Of a stretch of 32,935 bases of DNA, positions 20,336 to 28,078 are shown piece after piece; position 1 is the stretch's first letter; every line of letters begins with the position of its first letter. Source of the stretch: Luteimonas sp. ANT-B3E (GTDB lineage: Bacteria > Pseudomonadota > Gammaproteobacteria > Xanthomonadales > Xanthomonadaceae); assembly GCA_001683895.1 (NCBI GenBank), contig LXQJ01000018.1, positions 9,378-42,312 of the forward strand, read 5' to 3'. The notes below the pieces were generated by a model. The model worked only from the letters and a program-made list of their open reading frames with translations. It made no database searches and was not told the origin of the DNA. Position numbers and translations under genes: made by a program.

Positions 20336-20367
20336 AGAAACAGCTCGGGACGGCAAGCCGTCCCGAG
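20336..20367 (-). terminator. Terminator-like hairpin after the HU gene
   Basis: A perfect 11-bp inverted repeat CTCGGGACGGC (20344-20354) / GCCGTCCCGAG (20357-20367) with only two bases between lies 23 bases past the HU stop. On the minus strand it is followed by CTGTTTCT, a modest T-rich tail, so termination is likely but may be incomplete. Confidence 0.6.
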
Positions 20368-20390
20368 TGAACCCACATGGCGCGCGGCGA

Positions 20391-20792
20391 TCAGGCCGCG
20401 GCGTCCTTGAGCTTCTTCAGCGGGCGCACCTTGACCTTGACCGAGGCGGGCTTGGCGGCGAACCACTGCTCTTCCTTGGTGAAGGGGTTGATGCCCTTGC
20501 GCTTGGCCTTCGCCGGCACGCTGACCGAGGTGATCTTCAGCAGGCCCGGCAGGGTGAACGTACCGGCACCCTTCTTGCTGATCGACGCATGCACCGCGCC
20601 TTCGAGTGCGCCCATCACGGCACGGACGTCCTTGGCGGCGACGCCGGTGCTGTCGGCGATGTGCGCGACCAGACCGGACTTGCTCAACGCTTCCTTGATC
20701 GGCTTCGGTGCGGCGGTCTTCGCGGCTGCCGGCTTTGCCGCGGCTTTCTTCGGAGCGGCCTTCTTGACCGCCTTGGTTGCTTTCTTCGCCAT
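20391..20792 (-). CDS. HU family DNA-binding protein with lysine/alanine-rich N-terminal tail
   Basis: A 133-residue protein in two parts. Residues 1-35 are a histone H1-like tail of K, A and P (MAKKATKAVKKAAPKKAAAK...). Residues about 38-130 are an HU/IHF-type domain: LVAHIADSTGVAAKDVRAVMGALEGAVHASISKKGAGTFTLPGLLKITSVSVPAKAKRKGINPFTKEEQWFAAKPASVKVKVRP. The DNA-binding arm keeps the G-x-N-P proline-tip pattern as KGINPFT. It probably bends and compacts DNA in the nucleoid, with the tail adding non-specific binding. Similar tailed HU proteins occur in xanthomonads and Bordetella. It has its own promoter and a terminator-like hairpin, so it is monocistronic. Confidence 0.92.
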   Translation of the reverse strand: MAKKATKAVKKAAPKKAAAKPAAAKTAAPKPIKEALSKSGLVAHIADSTGVAAKDVRAVMGALEGAVHASISKKGAGTFTLPGLLKITSVSVPAKAKRKGINPFTKEEQWFAAKPASVKVKVRPLKKLKDAAA

Positions 20793-20849
20793 GTGAGTGT
20801 TGTTCCGTTGTCGTAGATGGGTTGCCAGGCCGACCCCGTCGGCACCCGC

Positions 20850-20878
20850 AATGTAGGGCAAGGCAGGGGTCGCGCCAA
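20850..20878 (-). promoter_or_regulatory. Promoter of the tailed HU gene
   Basis: On the minus strand -35 TTGGCG (20873-20878), a 17-base spacer and -10 TACATT (20850-20855) give a good sigma-70 promoter, with transcription start near 20843 and a leader of about 50 bases. The leader would begin with a small perfect hairpin, GCCGAC/GTCGGC at 20829-20843. Confidence 0.65.
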
Positions 20879-20934
20879 GGGTCGGACGCAAAAAACAGGG
20901 TGATTTGGCCCCGGAAGCGCGTTTGGACGCCCCG

Positions 20935-21342
20935 TCAGCGCCGCCGGCGCGGCGGAAACCAGTGCCAGCAGCCCAGGACGATCGCGGCAAGGACGCTGTA
21001 CGCAGCGACGAACGACCACCACGGCAGTTCCACGAAGATCAGCCGCGACAGCCAGTACGCGACGAAGGATCCGTCGTGCGCCGGCACCCCGGCGTGCGCC
21101 CGCAGCGCCTGTTCCCAGACCGTCAGCGGGCACAGGCGCCCGAGCCACGCCTGCGCTGCAATGAAAACCATGAGCGTGACGTGGGCCACGCGCAGCCAGC
21201 GGAAGCGGACCCAGCGCCAGCGCAGCGGTCCGCCGACGAGCACCGCGCAGGTCATCCCGACGACGAAGGCCACCACGGCGACGTGCAGCACGAGCACGGC
21301 ATCCGCCAGCAGCAGCGTGGATGCGGGGGTGAGTCGTTCCAT
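20935..21342 (-). CDS. DUF2784 family membrane protein
   Basis: A 135-residue membrane protein with hydrophobic segments at about 8-38, 48-65 and 97-127. LLLADAVLVLHVAVVAFVV at the start and the conserved interior WLGRLCPLTVWEQALR with LSRLIFVELPWW are the hallmark of DUF2784, a family of small inner-membrane proteins of unknown function. ATG at 21342 is chosen; the open frame continues upstream without family-like sequence. A TAGACT -10 box ends seven bases before this ATG, so the message is probably leaderless. The stop lies well before the HU promoter. Confidence 0.88.
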   Translation of the reverse strand: MERLTPASTLLLADAVLVLHVAVVAFVVGMTCAVLVGGPLRWRWVRFRWLRVAHVTLMVFIAAQAWLGRLCPLTVWEQALRAHAGVPAHDGSFVAYWLSRLIFVELPWWSFVAAYSVLAAIVLGCWHWFPPRRRR

Positions 21343-21349
21343 GACGACG

Positions 21350-21355
21350 AGTCTA
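21350..21355 (-). promoter_or_regulatory. Candidate -10 box for the DUF2784 gene (leaderless)
   Basis: TAGACT on the minus strand lies seven bases upstream of the ATG at 21342, which would start transcription at or next to the start codon. The intervening bases carry no Shine-Dalgarno sequence. The -35 region is not recognisable. Confidence 0.45.
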
Positions 21356-21480
21356 GTCTGCATCGCGCGCACCGCCCGCCATGGCGCCGATCCGGTGCGC
21401 GCGCCTGCCACGCGGCCCTAACGCCGGGATGCGTAACGTCTGCGGCCCGCACGATCCCTTCGCTACCCGGAGCACAAGAC

Positions 21481-21915
21481 ATGGGCATCTCACGCAACGC
21501 CACCGCGCACTGGGAAGGCGACCTCAAGTCCGGCCGCGGCACCATCAGCACGCCGCAGAGCGGCCTGCTCGACGGCACGCGCTACGGTTTCAACAGCCGC
21601 TTCGGCGACGAGAAGGGCACCAATCCCGAGGAGCTGATCGCCGCCGCCCATGCCGCCTGTTTCACCATGGCGCTGTCCAATGCGCTGGCGGAAGCCGGGC
21701 ATCCACCAACCGCCGTTGACTCGAAGGCGGAGGTCGACCTGTCGATGGAAGGCGGCCCGACCCTGACCGCGATCCGGCTGTCGACGAAGGCGACAGTGCC
21801 AGGCATCGACGCGGCGAAGTTCCGCGAGATCGCGGACGACGCGAAGAAGAATTGCCCCGTGTCGAAGGCGCTGTCCGCGGTGCCGATCACGCTCGAGGTC
21901 GAACTGCTGGGCTGA
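21481..21915 (+). CDS. osmC: OsmC family peroxiredoxin
   Basis: The 144-residue protein is a typical OsmC hydroperoxide reductase. The peroxidatic cysteine C60 lies in NPEELIAAAHAACFTMALSNAL and the resolving cysteine C125 in AKKNCPVSKALSAVPITLEVEL; E50 is also conserved. OsmC reduces organic hydroperoxides in the cytoplasm and is usually induced by osmotic or stationary-phase stress. The length is standard and no residue is missing. The ATG at 21481 follows a CCGGAG site. It is divergent from the DUF2784 gene across 138 bases. Whether it is linked to the downstream glycine-zipper gene (170-base gap) is unclear. Confidence 0.94.
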   Translation: MGISRNATAHWEGDLKSGRGTISTPQSGLLDGTRYGFNSRFGDEKGTNPEELIAAAHAACFTMALSNALAEAGHPPTAVDSKAEVDLSMEGGPTLTAIRLSTKATVPGIDAAKFREIADDAKKNCPVSKALSAVPITLEVELLG

Positions 21916-22085
21916 TGGCGCGCCGCGGTGCTGCTTCCGCAGGAATTGTGCTTGCGCCACCGCACCACGATGGGCCGCGATGAACCAGGGGTGCGGCGCC
22001 GCGTGTGCGACTGGCTGGATTCACAGCGCGTTTAGCCGTGTCTGCCTAGCGTGCGCCTGCGTCGTCCGACGCTCAGGAGACCGCC

Positions 22086-22886
22086 ATGCGCATCGTGTCC
22101 GCCACCGTCCTCGCCATCGCGCTCGTCGCCAGCGGCACTGCGAGTGCCCAGTGGCCTTCCAGCCAGGGTGGCTACGACCGCCAGGATGGCCGCTATGGCG
22201 ATCAGTACGACCGGCACTATGGCAGCCCGGGGGACGCCGGTGCGCAGTACGACATCGCGCGCGTGGTGCGTGTCGATCCGGTGATTGACGACGGCTACCG
22301 TGGCTATGGCGACAACCGCCGCGGCAGCGGATATCCGGGCGGATACCAGACCGATCGCCGCTACGGTGGTGATGCGCGTGGCTGTGTCACGCGCCAGGAT
22401 ACGTATGTCTCCAGCGGTGGCTACGGTGGCTACGGCGACGACCGTGGTGGCTACCAGGGCGGGTATGCGCAGGGCCAGTATGGGAACGGTGGCTACGGCA
22501 ACGGCACCGTCGACCGCTACGGCAGGACCACGCAGGGAAGCGGCACCGGGGGCACGATCGCGACCGTTGTCGGCGGCGTGGTCGGCGCGGTGCTTGGCAG
22601 CCAGATTGGCGGCGGCACCGGCCGCTATGCCACCTCGGCGATCGGCACCATGGTCGGCGGCATCGCCGGCCGCGAGATCTACGAGGCAAGCCAGCGCAAC
22701 CGATCTCCCCAACAGGGCATCGTGACGGTCTGCGATCCGCTGCCGTCATCGGCAGGCGGCCGCTACGCCAGCGGCGTCAACGCCTACGATGTGACCTACG
22801 AGTACGCCGGCCGCCGCTACACCACCCGCACGGCCTACCACCCGGGTGACACCATCCGGGTGCGCGTGGACGTGCGACCGGAGTAG
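22086..22886 (+). CDS. Glycine-zipper 2TM domain protein with Gly/Tyr-rich region
   Basis: A 266-residue exported protein. It has a Sec signal peptide (1-21, cleavage after ASA), a long Gly/Tyr/Arg/Gln-rich low-complexity part (about 22-145, with GGYGGYGDDRGGYQGGY-like repeats), a glycine-zipper membrane hairpin (about 148-195: TIATVVGGVVGAVLGSQIGGG...IGTMVGGIAGREI) of the Rick_17kDa_Anti/SlyB type, and a C-terminal beta-rich piece ending VTYEYAGRRYTTRTAYHPGDTIRVRVDVRPE. It is likely in or against the outer membrane; there is no lipobox, unlike SlyB. A CAGGAG site precedes the ATG. The exact function is unknown. One cysteine (about residue 99) interrupts the repeat region. Confidence 0.85.
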   Translation: MRIVSATVLAIALVASGTASAQWPSSQGGYDRQDGRYGDQYDRHYGSPGDAGAQYDIARVVRVDPVIDDGYRGYGDNRRGSGYPGGYQTDRRYGGDARGCVTRQDTYVSSGGYGGYGDDRGGYQGGYAQGQYGNGGYGNGTVDRYGRTTQGSGTGGTIATVVGGVVGAVLGSQIGGGTGRYATSAIGTMVGGIAGREIYEASQRNRSPQQGIVTVCDPLPSSAGGRYASGVNAYDVTYEYAGRRYTTRTAYHPGDTIRVRVDVRPE

Positions 22887-23506
22887 TTCGTTGCGCGTGC
22901 GGTGTAGGCATGACGCGCGCAGGTCGCATTGACGCAGCAAGATGCCGGCAGCTTGTGTGCATGTCGCGATAGGCGCCGGTGGCGGTGCGAAGCGGCGCCG
23001 TTTCGTACTCCATTGCTGACACGCCTGACAGCGAAACGCGGGCTTCGGGATTTCGCGACTCGGTGGGTGCTCGGGTCCTGCGTCTTTCGGGTGGTGCAGG
23101 GCAATGCCCGGGCTCCGGGCATTCGCGCCGCGCTCTGGGGGATCGCTACCGGCTCGGTTCGGCCGTCCCGCGGCCGGGCCCACGCCCGCGACTCGGCCGA
23201 TGGATGGCCCGGTGGAGCGGCGGAGCCGTTCCCCGTCACCGGCCCCCTCGCGCAGCCTGCCGAAGCTGCTGTGGCGATGGCTCGACGCCGCAACGTTGCA
23301 GCAGATCCCTGTCACCACGCCTGGCTTGAGAAACCATCCAGAGGGTGCGTTGCGTGCATTCAACCCAATGACCGGGCAACACGCGGCGCTGCGGCCAGTG
23401 CCGGTGGCGTGGCTCGCAGTTGGCAGCGGTTGCAGGCAATCGGCACCGCTTGCTGCAGGGATGGCCTCTGCGCTGCCATCGCACGCGGCGTGGCCGCAGG
23501 CGCGGC
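22887..23506. other. 620-base region without a supportable gene
   Basis: No frame here shows a recognisable domain, ribosome-binding site or coding-like pattern, although several frames are open by chance. Compared with its surroundings the region has more homopolymer and T-containing stretches. It contains a short perfect hairpin at 23103-23123. The hypothetical peptides it would encode remind me of spurious proteins seen repeatedly in Lysobacter/Luteimonas annotations, which would make it a dispersed intergenic repeat; this is memory, not a search. Confidence 0.5.
23103..23123. repeat. REP-like perfect hairpin
   Basis: AATGCCCGG (23103-23111) and CCGGGCATT (23115-23123) form a perfect 9-bp stem with loop GCT. 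There is no T tract, so it is not a standard terminator. Size and form resemble extragenic palindromes, but no second copy is seen in the window. Confidence 0.4.
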
Positions 23507-24397
23507 CTACCAATCGATCGTGCCGCATACGACAGGCACTACACCGCCGCCCGACCAGACGTCGCCGGCGGCATCGACGCGCAGCGTGATGGTCGCGTCG
23601 TGGCCGACCTCGCGGCCCTGGCTGACGCGGTAGCGGCCGTCGCGGCCCGGCAGCGCCTCGCGTTGCGCCAGCCACGCGGCCAGCGTCGCGTTGGCCGCAC
23701 CCGAGGCCGCATCCTCGAACGATCCCTGGCCACCGACCCAGGCGCGCACCGCGAGGTCGTGCGCGCCGCCGTCGCTGCGCGCATAGCCGCAGACGCCCAT
23801 GCTGCCGGTTGCCGCCGCCAGCGCCGCGATCGCCGGCCACGCCGGTTGCGCCGCGCGCAGCGTCGCTTCGTCGCGCAGCGCGACCAGCCACCAGCGTCGG
23901 CCGCCATCCATCAGCGCCGGCGGCAGCGTGCCCAGGTCGAGGCCGGCGAGCGCGTCGCGCAGGCGGGGGTCGTCGGGCGCGGCCGTTTCCATCAGCGTCG
24001 CGCGCGGGGTGCGGACGGCGATGCTGCGCTCGTGGCCGTCGCCTTCCACGCGCAGCGGCAGCAGGCCGGCGATGCCGTCCTGCACCAGCAGGTCGTCGAC
24101 CGCGGTCGCCAGCCCGGCATCGAGCACCGCATGCGCGGTGCCGACGCTGGGGTGGCCTGCGAACGGCACCTCGCGCAGCGGCGCGAAAATGCGCAGGCGG
24201 TAGCTGCTCCCCACGACCACCGGCGGCAGCACGAAGGTCGTTTCCGGCAGCCGCGTCCAGCGCGCGATCGCCTGCATCGCCGCGTCGTCGAGGCCGTCGC
24301 CGTCCAGCACCACGGCGAGCGGATTGCCGGCGCCGGCGCGGTCGGCGAACACGTCCATCACCACGTAGCGGCGTGCGGTCATCGGCGTCGGGCTCAT
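23507..24397 (-). CDS. PhzF family isomerase-like protein (intact copy)
   Basis: The 296-residue protein has the two-lobed diaminopimelate epimerase-like fold of PhzF. MDVFADRAGAGNPLAVVLDG opens lobe one; the conserved glutamate E52 lies in RLPETTFVLPP, and GHPSVGTAHAVLD (81-93) is the family motif. The second-lobe motif, usually DPVTGSAN, reads EDAASGAANATLAAWL here and is diverged. No phenazine gene is nearby, so an actual role in phenazine synthesis is unlikely; most such proteins are uncharacterised isomerases. ATG at 24397 is used (24382 also possible). It lies 13 bases after a broken paralogue on the same strand, a tandem pair. Confidence 0.87.
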   Translation of the reverse strand: MSPTPMTARRYVVMDVFADRAGAGNPLAVVLDGDGLDDAAMQAIARWTRLPETTFVLPPVVVGSSYRLRIFAPLREVPFAGHPSVGTAHAVLDAGLATAVDDLLVQDGIAGLLPLRVEGDGHERSIAVRTPRATLMETAAPDDPRLRDALAGLDLGTLPPALMDGGRRWWLVALRDEATLRAAQPAWPAIAALAAATGSMGVCGYARSDGGAHDLAVRAWVGGQGSFEDAASGAANATLAAWLAQREALPGRDGRYRVSQGREVGHDATITLRVDAAGDVWSGGGVVPVVCGTIDW

Positions 24398-24410
24398 GCG
24401 GCGGGGCAGC

Positions 24411-25344
24411 TTACCAATCGAAGCTCCCGCGGATGACCGCCTGCACCGCGCCACCGATCCAGATCTCGTCGCCGTCGCGGCTTACGACGACGCGGCCGTC
24501 GCGGCCGAGCTCGCGGCCCTGGCTGGCGACGTAGCGGTCACCCGCCGCCGGCCACGCGCCGTGCGCGTGCAGCATCGCCGCGATGCAGGCGTTGGCGCTG
24601 CCGGTCACCGGGTCTTCCGGGATCTGGTCGGCGGGGCAGAACGCGCGCACCACCAGGTCGGCGTCGGCGCCCGCGCCGCCTCGGCCGAAGACCGCCATCC
24701 CCACTGCACCGGTGGCGCAGGTCAACGCCGCGACCGCGTCGAGTGCTGGCTGCGCGGTGCGTACCGCGTCGCCGTCCGCCAGCGCCACCAGCCACCAGCC
24801 GGGGCCGTTGTCCCACATCGCGGGCGCCAGCGCGCCGGCGGCCGCGCCGTCGATGGCGTTGGCGAGCGCGTACGCGTGACCAACTGGCGTCACGTCGCGC
24901 GCCCGCGGTGCGCGCACGTGCACCTGCATCGCCGCTGCGTCGCTGTCGTCCACGCGCACCGGCAGCAGCCCCGCCGCGCACTCCTGCACCAGCGCGCCTT
25001 CGCGGGCGTGGGCGATGCCGTGGTCGAGCACCGCCCAAGCCGCGCCGACGCTGGGGTGTCCGGCGAACGGCAGCTCCTGCCGCGGGGTGAAGATGCGCAC
25101 GCGGTAGTCGGCCTCGCGTGTCGTCGGCGGCAGCAGGAAGATCGTTTCCGACAGGTTTGGTCCAGCCGGCGATCGCCTGCATCGCATCGCCGCCCAGCGC
25201 TTCCGCATCGAAGATGACGCCCAGCGCGTTGCCCGCGCCAGGGCTGTCGGCGAACACGTCGAGCTGCAGGTAGCGATGGCGGGGATGGGGTCGGACCAGT
25301 CGTGGCGGGCGCCCAGTGTGGGGTCGCCCGGCGGTGCCGGCCAC
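24411..25344 (-). pseudogene. PhzF family protein, frameshifted paralogue
   Basis: Two frames together spell one PhzF protein. The first, open from a GTG at 25344, gives YLQLDVFADSPGAGNALGVIF and MQAIAGWTK; the second, ending at 24411, continues SETIFLLPPTTREADYRVRIFTPRQELPFAGHPSVG and has an intact DPVTGSAN motif. The switch falls at three T residues (25156-25158); with two, the protein would read WTNLSETIFLL without a break. So one base is inserted, either a real mutation or a sequence error. The 5' end also lacks a good start near the family position. The paralogue downstream is intact. If the shift is an error this is a normal gene of about 290 residues. Confidence 0.85.
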
Positions 25345-25416
25345 TGCGCGATGGCCGCGTCCGCCGCGAACCCGTCACCAACGGTGCGCGGCGCGGACGA
25401 CCCGTGGCGCAGGCCC

Positions 25417-25422
25417 TAGAAT
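25417..25422 (+). promoter_or_regulatory. Candidate -10 box for the lysC-lysA operon
   Basis: TAGAAT lies 52 bases upstream of the lysC-lysA ATG, predicting a leader of about 45 bases. The -35 position is GC-rich and not consensus. No lysine riboswitch-like structure is apparent in this short leader. Confidence 0.33.
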
Positions 25423-25474
25423 GGCGCGCTACACGGCGCCCGCATCGGTGCGCCGCGCCATCCTGCCGGATCAC

Positions 25475-28078
25475 ATGACTCCTCCTGCGCCCCGCGATCG
25501 CTGGATCGTGCTCAAGTTCGGCGGCACCTCGGTGTCGCGCCGTCATCGCTGGGACACCATCGGCCGACTGGCGCGCGGGCGCGCCGACGCGCTCGGCGGC
25601 CGTGCGCTGGTGGTGGTATCGGCGCTCAGCGGCGTGACCAACGCGCTGACCGCGATCGCCGACGGCCACGGCGGGGACGACGGGCGCGCGGCCGGTTTCG
25701 AAGAGCTCGTCGCGCGCCACCGCGACTTCGCCGGCGAGCTCGACCTTGATCCCGAGACGGTGCTGGCAGCGCGGGTCGCTGCGCTCCGGGCGCTGGGCGC
25801 GGACCCGCGCGCCGCGACCCGGCCGCTGGACTGGCAGGCGGAGCTGCTGGCGCAGGGTGAGCTGCTGTCGTCCACGCTCGGCGCCGCCTACCTCGCCGCG
25901 CAGGGGCTCGACATCGGCTGGTGCGATGCGCGCGACTGGCTGCAGGCGCAGGCGCTGCCGAACCAGGGCGCGTGGGCGACGCGGCTGTCGGTCAGCTGCC
26001 GCGGCGAGCGGACGGCCGGTTGGCAGGCCGCGTTCGATGCACAGTCGACGCGGCTGCTGCTGACCCAGGGTTTCATCGCGCGCCATGGCGACGGCGGCAC
26101 CGCGGTGCTCGGCCGCGGCGGCTCGGACACCTCGGCGGCATACTTCGGCGCGCTGCTGGCCGCGACGCGGGTCGAGATCTGGACCGACGTGCCGGGGATG
26201 TTCAGCGCGAACCCGCGCGAGGTGCCGGACGCGCGGCTGCTGACCAGGCTGGACTACGCCGAGGCGCAGGAGATCGCGACCACCGGCGCCAAGGTGCTGC
26301 ATCCGCGCGCGATCAAGCCCTGCCGCGACGCCGGCGTGCCGATGGCGATCCTCGACACCGAGCGCCCGGAGCTGCCCGGCACGTCGATCGACGGCGATGC
26401 GGCCACGGTCCCGGGCGTCAAGGCGGTCAGCCGCCGCAACGGCATCGTGCTGGTGTCGATGGAATCGGTGGGCATGTGGCAGCAGGTCGGGTTCCTCGCC
26501 GACGTGTTCGAGCGCTTCCGGCGGCACGGGCTGTCGGTGGACCTGATCGGCTCGTCGGAGACCAACGTCACCGTGTCGCTCGACCCCAGCGAGAACCTGG
26601 TCAGTACCGACGTGCTGGCCGAGCTGTCGGCCGACCTGGCGCAGGTGTGCCGGGTGAAGGTGATCGCGCCGTGCGCGGCGGTGACGCTGGTCGGGCGAGG
26701 GATGCGCTCGCTGCTGCATCGGCTGTCGGAGGTCTGGGCGCTGTTCGGGCAGGAGCGCGTGCACCTGATCTCGCAGTCGTCCAACGACCTCAACCTGACG
26801 TTCGTGATCGACGAGGCCGACGCCGAGGGGCTGCTGCCGGCGCTGCACGCGGCGCTGATCGACAGCGGCGCGATGCCGGTCGAGGACGCGGGCGTATTCG
26901 GCCCCGGCTGGCGCGAGATCACCCAGGGACGCGCCCCGCGCGCCACGCCGTGGTGGCACGACGCGCGCGACGCGCTGTTGGCCTGCGCCGCCGCTGGCAC
27001 CCCCGGCTACGTCTACCACCTGCCGACGCTGCGCGCGCGCGCAGCGGCGCTGCGCGCGGTCGCGGCGGTCGACCGCCGCTACTACGCGATCAAGGCCAAC
27101 GGCCACCCGACCCTGCTGCGCGCGCTGGTCGATGACGGCTTCGGGCTGGAGTGCGTGTCGCTGGGCGAACTGGAGCACGTGTTCGTGACGCTGCCGGCGC
27201 TCGCACCCGACCGCGTGCTGTTCACGCCGAGCTTCGCGCCGCATGGCGAGTACGCCGCGGCATTCGCGCGCGGCGTCACGGTGACGCTGGACAACGTCGA
27301 GGCGCTGCGGCGGTGGCCGGAGGTGTTCCGCGGCCGCGCGCTGTGGCTGCGCGTCGACCTCGGTCGCGGCGACGGGCACCATGCCAAGGTGGTCACCGGC
27401 GGCGCGGCGTCGAAGTTCGGCCTGCCGGTGGCCGCGGTGCAGGACTTCGTCGCCGCCGCGCGCGACATCGGCGCCCGCGTGTCTGGCCTGCACGCGCACC
27501 TGGGCAGCGGCATCGATACCACCGCGCACTGGCGCGAGGTCTATGCCGACCTCGCCGGCATCGCCGACGGCATCGGCACGGTAGAGACCATCGACATCGG
27601 GGGCGGCCTGCCGGTGCCCTACAGGCCCGACGCCGAGCCGTTCGACCTCGACGGCTGGGCGGCGGGACTGGCGGAGATCAAGGCCGCCTACCCGCGCTAT
27701 GCGCTGGCGATCGAGCCGGGCCGATACCTGGTCGCCGAGTGCGGCGTGCTGCTGGCCAGCGTGACGCAAGTCGTGGACAAGCTGGGCGTGCGCCGCGTGG
27801 GGCTGGACGCCGGCATGCATACGCTGATGCGGCCGGCGCTGTACGACGCCTGGCACGGCATCCACAGCCTGTCGCGCTTCGACGACGATCGGTTCGCCAC
27901 CTGCGACGTGGTCGGCCCGATCTGCGAGTCCAGCGACGTGCTCGGCCGCGCGCGCCCGCTGCCGGCCGCCACCGCGCCCGGCGACGTGGTGCTGGTCGTC
28001 GACGCCGGGGCCTACGGCTACGTGATGGCCAACGACTACAACCAGCGCGGGCTGCCGCGGCAGGAGGTGCTGCCGTGA
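25475..28078 (+). CDS. lysAC: Bifunctional aspartate kinase / diaminopimelate decarboxylase
   Basis: The 867-residue fusion joins the first and last enzymes of lysine synthesis. The aspartokinase half has KFGGTSV at 14-20, GGSDTSAAYF with the catalytic acidic region, EIWTDVPGMFSANPREVPDAR, and tandem ACT domains (about 315-460: SMESVGMWQQVGFLADVFERF...LIGSSETNVTVSLD) for feedback by amino acids. The decarboxylase half starts near 500 with the PLP lysine K540 in YYAIKANGHPT, HLGSGID, the phosphate-binding DIGGGLPVPY, EPGRYLVAE and CDVVGPICESSDVLGR. This fusion is characteristic of Xanthomonadaceae. ATG at 25475 fits the conserved start; an upstream frame is open but not family-like. It overlaps murL by four bases (GTGA). 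Confidence 0.95.
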   Translation: MTPPAPRDRWIVLKFGGTSVSRRHRWDTIGRLARGRADALGGRALVVVSALSGVTNALTAIADGHGGDDGRAAGFEELVARHRDFAGELDLDPETVLAARVAALRALGADPRAATRPLDWQAELLAQGELLSSTLGAAYLAAQGLDIGWCDARDWLQAQALPNQGAWATRLSVSCRGERTAGWQAAFDAQSTRLLLTQGFIARHGDGGTAVLGRGGSDTSAAYFGALLAATRVEIWTDVPGMFSANPREVPDARLLTRLDYAEAQEIATTGAKVLHPRAIKPCRDAGVPMAILDTERPELPGTSIDGDAATVPGVKAVSRRNGIVLVSMESVGMWQQVGFLADVFERFRRHGLSVDLIGSSETNVTVSLDPSENLVSTDVLAELSADLAQVCRVKVIAPCAAVTLVGRGMRSLLHRLSEVWALFGQERVHLISQSSNDLNLTFVIDEADAEGLLPALHAALIDSGAMPVEDAGVFGPGWREITQGRAPRATPWWHDARDALLACAAAGTPGYVYHLPTLRARAAALRAVAAVDRRYYAIKANGHPTLLRALVDDGFGLECVSLGELEHVFVTLPALAPDRVLFTPSFAPHGEYAAAFARGVTVTLDNVEALRRWPEVFRGRALWLRVDLGRGDGHHAKVVTGGAASKFGLPVAAVQDFVAAARDIGARVSGLHAHLGSGIDTTAHWREVYADLAGIADGIGTVETIDIGGGLPVPYRPDAEPFDLDGWAAGLAEIKAAYPRYALAIEPGRYLVAECGVLLASVTQVVDKLGVRRVGLDAGMHTLMRPALYDAWHGIHSLSRFDDDRFATCDVVGPICESSDVLGRARPLPAATAPGDVVLVVDAGAYGYVMANDYNQRGLPRQEVLP

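Noticed and set aside
22746-23891. Minus-strand frame covering the gene-free region and running between the glycine-zipper and PhzF genes
   Set aside because: It runs antisense into the 3' end of the glycine-zipper gene and out of register through the PhzF gene, with arginine-rich sequence and no domain.
23507-25344. A phenazine biosynthesis cluster suggested by PhzF-like genes
   Set aside because: No other phz gene is present; PhzF-like proteins are common and mostly unrelated to phenazines.
24890-27865. A minus-strand open frame of about 990 codons opposite lysC-lysA
   Set aside because: Its translation is arginine/histidine/glutamine-rich without domains and mirrors the codon bias of the plus-strand fusion, which has complete catalytic motifs. 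Shadow frame of GC-rich coding DNA.
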